From: Saccharomonospora xinjiangensis XJ-54
GTDB taxonomy: Bacteria > Actinomycetota > Actinomycetes > Mycobacteriales > Pseudonocardiaceae
Reading direction: 5' to 3'
DNA length: 64,000 bases
Assembly: GCF_000258175.1 (NCBI RefSeq)
Contig: NZ_JH636049.1
Coordinates: 4,568,672-4,632,671 of the forward strand
The translations under genes were made by a program, and so were the position numbers. This document shows positions 49,674 through 58,338 of this stretch, one piece after another. Under the pieces are notes generated by a model. The model had not been told where the DNA came from and did no database searches. It saw only the letters and a list, made by a program, of their open reading frames with translations. Every line of letters starts with the position of its first letter. Position 1 is the stretch's first letter.

Positions 49674-52600
49674 TCACCGCGCACCGGCGGGAACGGCGGC
49701 GGCCTCGGCAATCCGCGCGGCGATGCGGTCCACGTCGCCGCGTTCACCCGGCCGCAGCGGCACACCGACACCCGCGCGGATGCGGGCGGCCACCGCGAGC
49801 AGCCGCCGCGCCCTCCGGGTGTTACCCGCGAGAGCCTCGGCCCCGGCGAGGCCCTCGACGCCGAGCGCGACGGCCCTGGGGTCACGGCTGCGGCGGGCCG
49901 CGGCAAGGCCCTCGCGCTGCCTGCGCATCGCCTCCTCCGCGTCCCCCCGCAGTTCGGCGACGAAACCCAGCTCGGCGAGGATGAGCGCTTCGCTGGACGG
50001 CGCGTCGTGGTCGCGGTGCCAGCCGAGCAGCACCGTCAGATGACGCTGCGCCTCCTCCAGCGCGCCTTCGCGGCGCGCACCGAGCGCGAGGCCCGTGCGC
50101 GCGTACATCTCGCCGGGCGAAAAACCCTGGTCGGTGGCGATCCGTAGGGCTTCCTCGTGCAGGCGGCGAGCCTCGGCGAGATCACCGCGCAGCAACGCCA
50201 CCCGGCCCAGCCACGAGGTCTGATACGACATCTCCGGCCGCAGCCCGAGTTCATCCGCCATGGCCAAGGCAGTGCGGAAGCCGTGCTCGGCCTTGACGTC
50301 GTCGCCGTGCAGGCCGGCCAGCGTGCCCGAGATGAACGCCGCCTGCAACTGGCCCCACCGGTCGCCGAGCTGTGCGAACAGCGCCGAGCACTCGTCGGCG
50401 GCGATATGCGCGCCGGGCAGGTCACCGACGGCGAGCCGCTGACTCGCCAGATCGCCGAGCGCGGCGGCGATACCCCACCGGTCGCCGCAGGAGCGGAAAT
50501 CCTCCAGCGCGCGGCGGGTGGCGCGTTTGGCCGCCCGCAGGTCCCCGACCGTGCCGAGTGCGTGGCCGAGCCACCACAACGCCCGCGCGCGAGCCCCGTC
50601 CCGCCGACCACCTCCGAGCCGGTCGGCGACATCGCCGACCGAGCGGGCGAGCCGGTGCCCGGACAGCAGTTCCAGACCGGCCAGCCAGGCCGACACCACC
50701 TCCGCCTCGGGCGCCTGGGGGGTCTCCGAGTCCATGACGGCCAGGGTCTCCCGCAAGGCTCTGCGGGCGGTGGAGAGCCTGCCCCGCAGGAACCAGTACC
50801 AGGTCAGCGTGATGACCAGGCGGGCAGCGGCAACCGGCTGCCGCGTGCCCAGCAGGGTGTCGAGGGCAGCACTCAGGTTGGCCGACTCCACGTCGAGGTC
50901 GCCGAGCAGGCAACACTGGCCCGGACCACGCAGGCCGTGGTCGGCCGCCGAGGCCAGCTCCGCGTACACGTCGGCATGGCGGGCGCGGGCGGTGCCGGTC
51001 TCCCCGGCGTCGGCGAGCTGCTCGAGACTGTACGCGGCGACCGACTCCAGCAGCCGGTATCGAGTGGCGGTGCCGTGGGCCTCCCGCACGACGAGCGACC
51101 GATCGACCAGCCGCGCGAGCACCTCGGCGACATCCTCACCTGCCACGTCACCGCCCGCGCACACGACCTCAGCCTCGGCGAGCCCCGCCCCACCGGGGTG
51201 CACCGCCAGCCGTCGCAGCACCGCGCGCTCGGTGTCGTCCAGCAACCGCCAGCTCCACTCGATGACCGCGCGCAGGGTGCGCTGCCGTTCCGGCATGTCA
51301 CGGGGACCTCTTGTGAGCAACCGGAACCGATCGTCCAATCGGGACAGCAGTTCGTGCGGGCCCATGCTCCGCAGGCGGGTGGCCGCCAGCTCCAGAGCAA
51401 GGGGAAGCCCGTCGAGTCTGCGGCAGATCTCGCTGACGGCGCCCACAATGTCCGGGGTGAGCGCGAATCCGGGCACGGCCGCCGTGGCGCGGTCCATGAA
51501 CAGGCGCACGGAGCTGAAGGTCACCGCCCGCTCCACAGCCGCAGCGTCGCCGTGATCTTCATGCACGCCGTCGTGGCCGGGGGACACCGGACGCGAGGGC
51601 CGTTGCGGGACACCCAGCGCGGGCACCTCCCACAGCGCTTCCCCCGCCACCCCGAGCGGTTCCCTGCTGGTGGCCAGCACCCGCAGCCGAGGAAGAGCGC
51701 GCAGCAGGCGGCTCACCACGGCCGCCACCGGCTCGACCACCGCCTCACAGTTGTCCACCACCAGCAGCAGCCTGCGATCGCGCAGCGCGCCCGCGAGCTG
51801 ATCGAGCATCGAGCGCCCGCCGCGGCTCGCGCTCTCCTGCACACCGAGCGCAGCGGCCAGCGCGTCGGCGATCCGCTCGACCGGCACCGGACGTCCGGGG
51901 TGGTCGCGTTCGGCACCGGCCAGCTCCACCAGCCACACGCCGTCGCGCACCGACGGAAGTTCCCGGGTACCGACCTCGACGGCGAGGCGCGTCTTGCCGA
52001 CACCGCCGGGTCCGGTGAGGGTGACGAGGCGGTGCGCCCGCAACGCCGCGCGCACCGCCTCCACGGCGGTGTCACGCCCAACAAGACCTGTGAGAGGCAC
52101 CGGCAGGTTGGTCTGCTCGGTCCGCGTCAACTCGGCCCGCGCCCGCCCGGCACCCTCGCGCTGCGCCGCTGTGGCGCCGAGTGCGGGATCGTGCCGCAGG
52201 ATCGCCTCGTGCAGGCTGCGGATCTCCGGGCCGGGGTCGGCGCCCAGCTCCTCGGCCAACCGCGCGCGCAGATCGGCGAACGCGGCCAGCGCCTCCGTCT
52301 GACGCCCCGCGAGATAGAGGGCACGCATGTGCAGGCCGCGCAGGCGTTCCCGCAGTGGATGCCGCGACACCACCTCGGCCAATTCGTCGGCCAGCCCTGC
52401 GAGATCGCCACCGGCGTCGAGCCGGGCCTGCGCCAGCTCCTCGCGGGCAGCCAGCTCCTGCCGCGACAGCCGGGCGGCCTCGGCGACGAGCACGGGCTGG
52501 GCGAACTCCTCCAGCGGTTCCCCCCGCCACAACGCCAGAGCCTCGCCGAACACCGCCACCCGGCCGTGCGGGTCACGCGTCCCCGCCGCTTTCGCCGTCA

Positions 52601-52925
52601 GCAGCCGGAACCGGCAGGCATCGACGGCGGCACCGGCCACGTCCAGCACATAGCCGCTGCCTCGTCGCACCACCAGCGCGCGGGCACCGGGCTCGGCCGC
52701 CTCCAGCGCGCGCCGCAGCTGGGAAACCTTCGTCTGCACGGTGTTCGCCGGGTCGGACGGCGCCGCGCCCTCCCACAGCGCCTCGACGATCCGGCCGAGT
52801 GGCACCTCGGCGCCCGCGTTGAGCGCGAGCACCGCCAGCAACGCCCTGACCTTGCCTTCCCGGACACGCACCGGCGTACCCGCGTCGGTCCACACCGCCA
52901 GCGGCCCCAGCACCCCGAAACGCAC
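49674..52925 (-). CDS. AfsR/SARP-family regulator: BTAD, NB-ARC, TPR
   Basis: This 1083-residue protein has an OmpR-type DNA-binding domain (VRFGVLGPLAVWTDAG, then GRIVEALWEG and NTVQTKVSQLRRALEA) and a BTAD domain (~100-245). An NB-ARC ATPase follows, with LTGPGGVGKTRLAVE near residue 305 and LLLVVDNCEAVVEP; the rest is TPR-like repeats. GTG 52925 is the start. It resembles AfsR in architecture but also many orphan regulators. It diverges from the two imine reductases by 83 bp and may regulate them. Confidence 0.93.
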   Translation of the reverse strand: MRFGVLGPLAVWTDAGTPVRVREGKVRALLAVLALNAGAEVPLGRIVEALWEGAAPSDPANTVQTKVSQLRRALEAAEPGARALVVRRGSGYVLDVAGAAVDACRFRLLTAKAAGTRDPHGRVAVFGEALALWRGEPLEEFAQPVLVAEAARLSRQELAAREELAQARLDAGGDLAGLADELAEVVSRHPLRERLRGLHMRALYLAGRQTEALAAFADLRARLAEELGADPGPEIRSLHEAILRHDPALGATAAQREGAGRARAELTRTEQTNLPVPLTGLVGRDTAVEAVRAALRAHRLVTLTGPGGVGKTRLAVEVGTRELPSVRDGVWLVELAGAERDHPGRPVPVERIADALAAALGVQESASRGGRSMLDQLAGALRDRRLLLVVDNCEAVVEPVAAVVSRLLRALPRLRVLATSREPLGVAGEALWEVPALGVPQRPSRPVSPGHDGVHEDHGDAAAVERAVTFSSVRLFMDRATAAVPGFALTPDIVGAVSEICRRLDGLPLALELAATRLRSMGPHELLSRLDDRFRLLTRGPRDMPERQRTLRAVIEWSWRLLDDTERAVLRRLAVHPGGAGLAEAEVVCAGGDVAGEDVAEVLARLVDRSLVVREAHGTATRYRLLESVAAYSLEQLADAGETGTARARHADVYAELASAADHGLRGPGQCCLLGDLDVESANLSAALDTLLGTRQPVAAARLVITLTWYWFLRGRLSTARRALRETLAVMDSETPQAPEAEVVSAWLAGLELLSGHRLARSVGDVADRLGGGRRDGARARALWWLGHALGTVGDLRAAKRATRRALEDFRSCGDRWGIAAALGDLASQRLAVGDLPGAHIAADECSALFAQLGDRWGQLQAAFISGTLAGLHGDDVKAEHGFRTALAMADELGLRPEMSYQTSWLGRVALLRGDLAEARRLHEEALRIATDQGFSPGEMYARTGLALGARREGALEEAQRHLTVLLGWHRDHDAPSSEALILAELGFVAELRGDAEEAMRRQREGLAAARRSRDPRAVALGVEGLAGAEALAGNTRRARRLLAVAARIRAGVGVPLRPGERGDVDRIAARIAEAAAVPAGAR

Positions 52926-53008
52926 GGCCCCACCGTAGCCGCGCGCACTGACATTCCCGTGCGCCGCCCGTGCGGAATCCGTGCGCGCGGCCTCGCATCG
53001 TGGTCGGT

Positions 53009-53911
53009 ATGGAACGACCACCACCCACCTCCGTCACGGTGCTGGGCCTCGGCGCGATGGGATCCGCACTGGCCACGGCCCTGATCGACGCGGGCCACGC
53101 CGTGACGGTGTGGAACCGCACCCCGGCGAAGACAGCACCGCTGGTCGCCAGGGGCGCGGCACGGGCAGGCGACATCGACGAGGCTCTGCGAGCCGGCCAG
53201 GTGATCGTCACCTGCCTGCTCGACCACACCGCCGTCCACGACGTCCTCGACGACCACGCGGGCGCGCTGGCCGGGCGCACACTGGTCAACGTCACCAACA
53301 CCACACCGGAGGGCTCCGCCGAACTCGCCTCCTGGGCGGCCTGCCACGGCGCCGAGTTCCTCGACGGCGGCATCATGGCCGTCCCGCCGCAGATCGGCAC
53401 CCCGTCGGCGTTCGTCATCTACAGCGGCTCCGAACAGGCGCTGGAGACCGCACGCCCGGCGCTGGAGGCGTTCGGCGACGTCCGCTACCTCGGCAGCGAC
53501 CCGAGCCTGGCCGCGTTGCAGGATCTCGCGCTGCTCAGCGGCATGTACGGCATGCTCGGCGGCATCCTGCACGCCTTCGCGCTCGTGCGCACCGGCGGGA
53601 TCACCGCCCGCGAGTTCGCACCCGTGCTGCGGGAGTGGCTGACCAGCATGGCCGCGTGGGCCGACTCGGCGGCAGGGCGCATCGACGACGGCGACCACGC
53701 CGGGGACGTCGTGTCCCCCCTCGCCATGCAGGCCGCCGCCTACGACGCCTTCCTCACCGTGGCCCGCGACCGTGGCGTCAACCCGCTGCTGCTGGAACCA
53801 CTCGGGCAGCTGCTGCGCCGCCGCACCGACGACGGTCACGGCCACGAGGACATCACTGGCGTCATCGACGACCTCACCACCACGACAACAACGACAGGAG
53901 ACAACGCATGA
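53009..53911 (+). CDS. Imine-reductase-type oxidoreductase (IRED 2)
   Basis: This 300-residue protein has VLGLGAMGSALATA, VWNRTPAKTAPLV, the IRED segment DGGIMAVPPQIG and the catalytic-position residue Asp 172 in AALQDLALLSG. The C-terminal helical domain (GGILHAFAL) forms the dimer. A Thr/Asp-rich tail with six consecutive Thr ends it. ATG 53009 follows a weak site. Its stop overlaps the next gene by 4 bp, so IRED 2 and IRED 3 are coupled. Substrate unknown; reduction of C=N bonds is expected. Confidence 0.85.
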   Translation: MERPPPTSVTVLGLGAMGSALATALIDAGHAVTVWNRTPAKTAPLVARGAARAGDIDEALRAGQVIVTCLLDHTAVHDVLDDHAGALAGRTLVNVTNTTPEGSAELASWAACHGAEFLDGGIMAVPPQIGTPSAFVIYSGSEQALETARPALEAFGDVRYLGSDPSLAALQDLALLSGMYGMLGGILHAFALVRTGGITAREFAPVLREWLTSMAAWADSAAGRIDDGDHAGDVVSPLAMQAAAYDAFLTVARDRGVNPLLLEPLGQLLRRRTDDGHGHEDITGVIDDLTTTTTTTGDNA

Positions 53912-54786
53912 GCACCAACGACACCCGCGAGCCCGTCACCGTCATCGGCCTCGGCCCGATGGGGCAGGCCATGACCACCGCCCTGCTCGGCGCGGGCCAC
54001 CCCGTGACAGTGTGGAACCGCACGGCCTCCCGCGCCGACGCCGTCGTCGCCAAGGGAGCCACCCGTGCCGCCACCGTCGCCGACGCACTGGCCGCGAGCG
54101 AGATCGTGCTTCTCAGCCTCACCGACTACCAGGCCATGGACGACATCCTGTCCACCGCCACCGACTCCCTGGCAGGCAAGCTGATCGTCAACCTCAGCTC
54201 CGACACTCCACAACGGACCGTCGAGGCGGCGCGCTGGCTGAGCGACCACGGCGCCCGTCTGCTCGTCGGCGGGGTCATGGTGTCCGAGGAGCTGGTGGGC
54301 ACCGAACAGTCCTACGTCTTCTACAGCGGCCCTCGCGACTCGTTCGACGCGCACGAGGCGACGCTCGCGGTGCTGGGCAGGCCCGACTACCGCGGCGAGG
54401 ACCACGCGCTGGCCCAGCTCTACTACCAGGCGCAGCTCGACATCTTCCTCACCTCACTGGCGGCCTACCTGCACGCCACGGCGCTGCTGAAGGCCGCTGG
54501 CGTGCCCGAACCGACGTTCGCGCCCTACGCCACGGAGATGTTCGACATGGTGTCGTATTTCCTGCGAGGCATCGCCGAGCAGCTCGAACGCGGCGACTAC
54601 CCGGGTGACGGGGCATCGGTGACCATGATGGGAGCCACCGCCGACCACATCGTCGGCGCCAGCGACGCGGCCGGAATCGACGCCACGCTGCCACGGGCGG
54701 TGCAGTCCTACTACCACCGCGCCATCGCGGCCGGGCACGGCGGCAACGGCTGGCCGAGCCTCTACGAGGTGATCAGGAAGCGGTGA
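53908..54786 (+). CDS. Imine-reductase-type oxidoreductase (IRED 3)
   Basis: This 292-residue protein is a paralogue of IRED 2 with VIGLGPMGQAMTTALL, VWNRTASRADAVV and VGGVMVSEELVGTE. At the catalytic position (AQLYYQAQL) it has Tyr 173 instead of Asp. In studied IREDs Asp and Tyr types tend to give opposite product stereochemistry, so the pair may provide both hands. It starts at ATG 53908 after AGGAG. Its 3' end overlaps the convergent tetR gene by 14 bp. Confidence 0.85.
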   Translation: MSTNDTREPVTVIGLGPMGQAMTTALLGAGHPVTVWNRTASRADAVVAKGATRAATVADALAASEIVLLSLTDYQAMDDILSTATDSLAGKLIVNLSSDTPQRTVEAARWLSDHGARLLVGGVMVSEELVGTEQSYVFYSGPRDSFDAHEATLAVLGRPDYRGEDHALAQLYYQAQLDIFLTSLAAYLHATALLKAAGVPEPTFAPYATEMFDMVSYFLRGIAEQLERGDYPGDGASVTMMGATADHIVGASDAAGIDATLPRAVQSYYHRAIAAGHGGNGWPSLYEVIRKR

Positions 54787-55381
54787 CGGGCTCGGGCGGC
54801 GCGAATGCCCGCAGCGCCGCCTCCACCAGCGTGTCGGCGTAGTCGGGGGTCAGCGGGCCGGTGCGCAGCAGCCAGCGGCGGAACAGGGGAGCGAAGAGCA
54901 GGTCCAGCACGATGTCGAGATCGGCGTCGGGGGACAGCTGCCCTGCCCGCTGGCCGCTGCGCAACCGCTGCCGCTTCGCCTCCTCCAGCTCGGCGGTGTG
55001 TTCGGCGTAGGCGGCGGCCAGGCCAAGGTCGTGCGCCAGCTCGGTGGTCAGTCCGCGGATCAGCGCGTCGAACGTGGGATCGGCGAACTCGGCCGCCGTG
55101 GCCCGCAGCACCTGCTTGAGATCGCCCTCCAGATCACCGGTGTCGGGAAGGGCGAGTTGACCTTCGCCGTTCTCGCTCAGAGCGCGCACCGCGTCGAGCA
55201 CCACCGCGCCTTTGGACGGCCACCAGCGGTAGATCGTCTGCTTGCCCACGCCCGCGCGGGCGGCGATGGCTTCGATGCCGACCTTCGCGTAGCCGTGTTC
55301 GGCGACCAGCGCGCGCGTGGCGTCCAGGATCGCGCGGCGGGAGCGTTCGCTGCGGCGAAGGGAACCTCGGGGTGATGTCAT
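54773..55381 (-). CDS. TetR-family repressor
   Basis: This 202-residue protein has an N-terminal helix-turn-helix (ILDATRALVAEHGYAKVGIE, then GVGKQTIYRWWPSKG) and a C-terminal TetR_C-like domain (EFADPTFDALIRGLTTELAH). ATG 55381 is favoured; GTG 55387 is possible. It diverges from an SDR gene with a large inverted repeat in the gap, which it most likely binds. Ligand unknown. Confidence 0.93.
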   Translation of the reverse strand: MTSPRGSLRRSERSRRAILDATRALVAEHGYAKVGIEAIAARAGVGKQTIYRWWPSKGAVVLDAVRALSENGEGQLALPDTGDLEGDLKQVLRATAAEFADPTFDALIRGLTTELAHDLGLAAAYAEHTAELEEAKRQRLRSGQRAGQLSPDADLDIVLDLLFAPLFRRWLLRTGPLTPDYADTLVEAALRAFAPPEPVTAS

Positions 55382-55396
55382 GACCACATCCTAGAC

Positions 55397-55470
55397 CGAG
55401 ACGAGACGTTGCGTCTTGACAAGCGATGTGCGGGTGCGCATGATAAAGCGGAACGCAACGTCTCGTCTCG
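55397..55470. promoter_or_regulatory. TetR operators: perfect 18-bp inverted repeat over the SDR promoter
   Basis: CGAGACGAGACGTTGCGT (55397-55414) recurs inverted at 55453-55470, 38 bp apart. The left arm contains AGACG-TTG-CGTCT (55404-55416), itself a perfect palindrome and likely the core site. The promoter TTGACA (55416-55421), 17 bp, CATGAT (55439-55444) for the SDR gene sits between the arms, so a bound TetR would block it. Confidence 0.7.
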
Positions 55471-55486
55471 TCTTGTCTGGAGTGTC

Positions 55487-56326
55487 ATGACCACCACCGC
55501 CCCGTCCCAGCCCCGCGTCTGGTTCATCACCGGCGCATCCCGAGGGCTCGGCCGAGCCTTCACCGAGGCCGCGCTCGCGGGCGGTGACCGTGTCATCGCC
55601 ACCGCCCGCGACGTCAGCCCCCTCGACGACCTGGCAGCAGCCCACGACGGCGCCCTTGTCACGCTGCCTCTCGACATCTCCGACCACGCCGCCGTGGTGT
55701 CCACGATGGACAAAGCAGCCGCCGTCTTCGGTGGCCTCGACGTCGTCCTCAACAGCGCGGGCCAGTTCCTCCTCGGCATGATCGAGGAGACCACCGAGCA
55801 GCAGGCCAGAGCCCACCTCGACACCAACTTCTTCGGCGCACTCTGGGTGGCCAAGGCCGCGATTCCGCATCTGCGGCGCCGGGGCGGCGGAAGGCTGCTC
55901 CAGGTCTCGTCGATGGGCTCCGTCGGCGGCCATGCCAGCGTCGGCCTCTACGGTGCGGGCAAGGCCGCGCTGGAGGCGATGACCGAAGCGCTGGCCATGG
56001 AGGTCGCCCAGTTCGGCATCGCCGTCACCGTCCTCAACGCGGGCGGCTACGACACCGGCCTGTTCACCAAGGGCCTCACCAACACCGAACCCGACCCCGC
56101 CTATGCCGACCTGCGCGCCGAACTCGCGGCGATGTGGAGCGAGGGAGTCTCCGACGACCCCGCCAAAGCGGCCGCCGTCGTCCACGACATCGTGAACATG
56201 CCCGAACCACCCCGGCGCGCCATCCTCGGCAGCACCTCGTTCGACATCGTCCGCGATATCGCCAAGCAACGTCAGGCCGACCTCGAACGCTGGGAAGAAC
56301 TCAGCCGCGCAGCCGGACGCGGGTGA
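55487..56326 (+). CDS. Short-chain dehydrogenase/reductase
   Basis: This 279-residue SDR has FITGASRGLGRAF, LNSAGQF, the catalytic Ser in VSSMGS and YGAGK (Tyr-x-x-x-Lys). ATG 55487 follows GGAG. It is the only gene rightward of the TetR site and should be induced when the repressor binds its ligand. The cofactor-binding Arg after strand 2 (TARDVSP) suggests NADP. Substrate unknown. Confidence 0.92.
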   Translation: MTTTAPSQPRVWFITGASRGLGRAFTEAALAGGDRVIATARDVSPLDDLAAAHDGALVTLPLDISDHAAVVSTMDKAAAVFGGLDVVLNSAGQFLLGMIEETTEQQARAHLDTNFFGALWVAKAAIPHLRRRGGGRLLQVSSMGSVGGHASVGLYGAGKAALEAMTEALAMEVAQFGIAVTVLNAGGYDTGLFTKGLTNTEPDPAYADLRAELAAMWSEGVSDDPAKAAAVVHDIVNMPEPPRRAILGSTSFDIVRDIAKQRQADLERWEELSRAAGRG

Positions 56327-56330
56327 CCCT

Positions 56331-56387
56331 GCCCGCCAAGCCTGCTACTACAGAAGTAGTCACTTCGAGATCGAAGGAACGGCGGGC
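56331..56387. terminator. Three-helix structured intergenic element
   Basis: Outer stem GCCCGCC (56331-56337) pairs with GGCGGGC (56381-56387). Inside are two perfect hairpins, ACTAC-AGAA-GTAGT (56347-56360) and CTTCGA-GA-TCGAAG (56363-56376). Together they would fold as a three-way junction in the 72-bp gap between convergent genes; a terminator role is the simplest reading. Confidence 0.55.
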
Positions 56388-56398
56388 TGGAGTGAGGA

Positions 56399-57124
56399 TC
56401 ACTTTGTGACGGGCAGGCACTCGGTGAGCAAGGCGACGATGTCACGCCAGGCTCGCTGGGCGTGCCGTGGGTGGTAGCCGACGCCGGGAGGCGCGGCGTG
56501 GTCTACCGGTGGGTGGTGGAAGGCGTGCAGGGCTCCTCCGTAGACCACGAGGCGCCAGTCAACACCTGCGGCCTGCATCTCCGCGGTAAACGCCTCCCGT
56601 TGCGCGGGCGGCATGATCGGGTCTTCCGACCCGACCCCGGCCCATACCGGGCAGCGAATACGTGCCGCCTCACCCGGTCGGCCCGTGAGCAGTCCGTTGA
56701 CTGTCCCGATCGCGCGCAGGTCGGCGCCATCGCGCCCAAGTTCCAGCGCGACGGCGCCCCCGGTGCCGTAGCCGATGGCGGCCGTCTGGTCGGGATCGAC
56801 CCGAGGTTCGGCACGCAACACGTCGAGCGCGGCGTGACCGATTTCTCGCATGCGGTCAGGCTCGCCGAGCAGCGGCATGCAACGGGCCAACATTTCCTCC
56901 GGGTCGTCCAGATAGCGTCCGCCGTGGAGGTCGAAGGCCAGCGCCACGTACCCCAGCTCAGCCAGAGCCTCGGCCCGCCGGCGCTCGACATCGCTGAGCC
57001 CCATCCCTTCGGGTCCGATCAGGACTCCCGGCCTGCGCTCGGCACCGGCCGGGAGCGCAAGGTACCCGATCATCGTCAGATCGTCGGCCGGATATTCGAC
57101 CGTACGGGTTGTCACTGTCGTCAT
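56399..57124 (-). CDS. Dienelactone hydrolase-like protein with altered nucleophile site
   Basis: This 241-residue protein has the dienelactone hydrolase fold: VLIGPEGMGLSD, AFDLHGGRY, the elbow AAIGYGTGGAVALELG, GSEDPIMPP (acid) and LHAFHHPP (His). At the nucleophile position of the elbow (G-Y-x-x-G-G) the usual Cys or Ser is Gly, so it may be inactive as a hydrolase or use another residue. ATG 57124 is used; the ribosome site is weak. It converges on the SDR gene. Confidence 0.82.
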   Translation of the reverse strand: MTTVTTRTVEYPADDLTMIGYLALPAGAERRPGVLIGPEGMGLSDVERRRAEALAELGYVALAFDLHGGRYLDDPEEMLARCMPLLGEPDRMREIGHAALDVLRAEPRVDPDQTAAIGYGTGGAVALELGRDGADLRAIGTVNGLLTGRPGEAARIRCPVWAGVGSEDPIMPPAQREAFTAEMQAAGVDWRLVVYGGALHAFHHPPVDHAAPPGVGYHPRHAQRAWRDIVALLTECLPVTK

Positions 57125-57312
57125 GCGACTGGACAGTAATGGCCGTTGCGCGCGCTCCGGGTGGTGTTCACTGATGGCAGACAGCAATCCGTTCCGACGA
57201 CACCACTCGGACGCATCGGTCGCCTGTCGTCACACGGTCGAATAACAACAGCTCCGACCGGCGTCCAACGAACTCAGTAAGTCCGGAGCCTGATGGCGAC
57301 TCGGATCGGCAC

Positions 57313-58245
57313 TCAGCCGTAGCGCGCCACCAACTCGCCGCCGATCCGCGCCAGCTCAACCCGCACCGGCTCAGGCTCCACAACCTCCAGCGCCGAACCC
57401 CACCCCGCGAGCTGCTCGGCCACCGACCTCGACGTGTGCGCGGCCACTCGCACCCGGCCCCCGGCCTCGTCCACCACAGTGCAGTGGCGGCCGAACTGTC
57501 TGCGCAAAACCCACACGAACCCGGGGTCAACCAGCACCGTCGCCTCAACCCCCGAACGCCGCCGCTCCACCTCCGCGACGATCTCCTCCCACGTCCGCGA
57601 CAGATCCAGCGCCTCAGGACGCTCAGCCCGCTCGTCCGTGATGTCCACGGCCCGCACCCGGTCCACGCGGAACGTCCGACGCCCCGCCTCGGTGCCCGCC
57701 ACGAGATACCAGACGTCGCCCTTCTCCACCAGCCCCCACGGATGCACCGTCCTCGGCCGCTCACCGCGCCCATAGGTCAACCGCACCACCCGCCGCGACA
57801 CCACCGCACGCCGCAGTACCTCCAGCGACTCCGGCCCGTCGTCACCGGACTGCCCCCACCTCGCCGCATCGACCACCACCGAATCCGTCGCCGCCCGCGC
57901 CTGATCCCGCATCGGCTCCGGCAACGCCCGCACCAGCTTGCGCAGCGCCGACCGCAACGCGGGCGACACCGAAGCCCCCGTCACCGCCGCGCTCAACGAC
58001 CACACCGCCGCCCGCGCCTCACCCTCCGTCAAACCGGTCAGATCCGTGCGCGCCCCACCCACCAGCGACCAACCCCCACCACGCCCTGGCTGCGCGTACA
58101 CCGGAACCCCCGCCGCCGACAACGCCTCAAGATCCCGGCGCGCCGTCGCCACCGACACCTCCAACTCCTCGGCCAACTGCGCCGCCGTCACCCGCCCCCG
58201 CGCCTGCAACACCAACAAAGCCGCCACCAAACGATCCGCACGCAT
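57313..58245 (-). CDS. WYL-domain transcriptional regulator (YafY type)
   Basis: This 310-residue protein has an N-terminal HTH (RLVAALLVLQARGRVTAAQL, then VSVATARRDLEALSAAGVPV), a middle linker and a C-terminal WYL domain (VHPWGLVEKGDVWYLVAG, then RTFRVDRVRAV). ATG 58245 gives the conserved start. It faces a VOC-family gene across 93 bp containing a 9-5-9 palindrome. The WYL domain probably senses a small ligand or nucleic acid. Confidence 0.93.
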   Translation of the reverse strand: MRADRLVAALLVLQARGRVTAAQLAEELEVSVATARRDLEALSAAGVPVYAQPGRGGGWSLVGGARTDLTGLTEGEARAAVWSLSAAVTGASVSPALRSALRKLVRALPEPMRDQARAATDSVVVDAARWGQSGDDGPESLEVLRRAVVSRRVVRLTYGRGERPRTVHPWGLVEKGDVWYLVAGTEAGRRTFRVDRVRAVDITDERAERPEALDLSRTWEEIVAEVERRRSGVEATVLVDPGFVWVLRRQFGRHCTVVDEAGGRVRVAAHTSRSVAEQLAGWGSALEVVEPEPVRVELARIGGELVARYG

Positions 58246-58265
58246 ATCACCATCCTCGCGCGGAA

Positions 58266-58288
58266 AAGTGCTCACAGGATGAGCACTT
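58266..58288. promoter_or_regulatory. Operator palindrome for the WYL regulator
   Basis: AAGTGCTCA-N5-TGAGCACTT is a perfect 9-bp inverted repeat placed between the divergent WYL and VOC start codons, 20 bp from the former and 50 bp from the latter. The strong symmetry and position make it the likely binding site of the WYL protein. Confidence 0.7.
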
Positions 58289-58338
58289 CACCCCAGCACC
58301 ATGGCTTCATCAGCAAGCACACCAACCAGGGAGACCCC

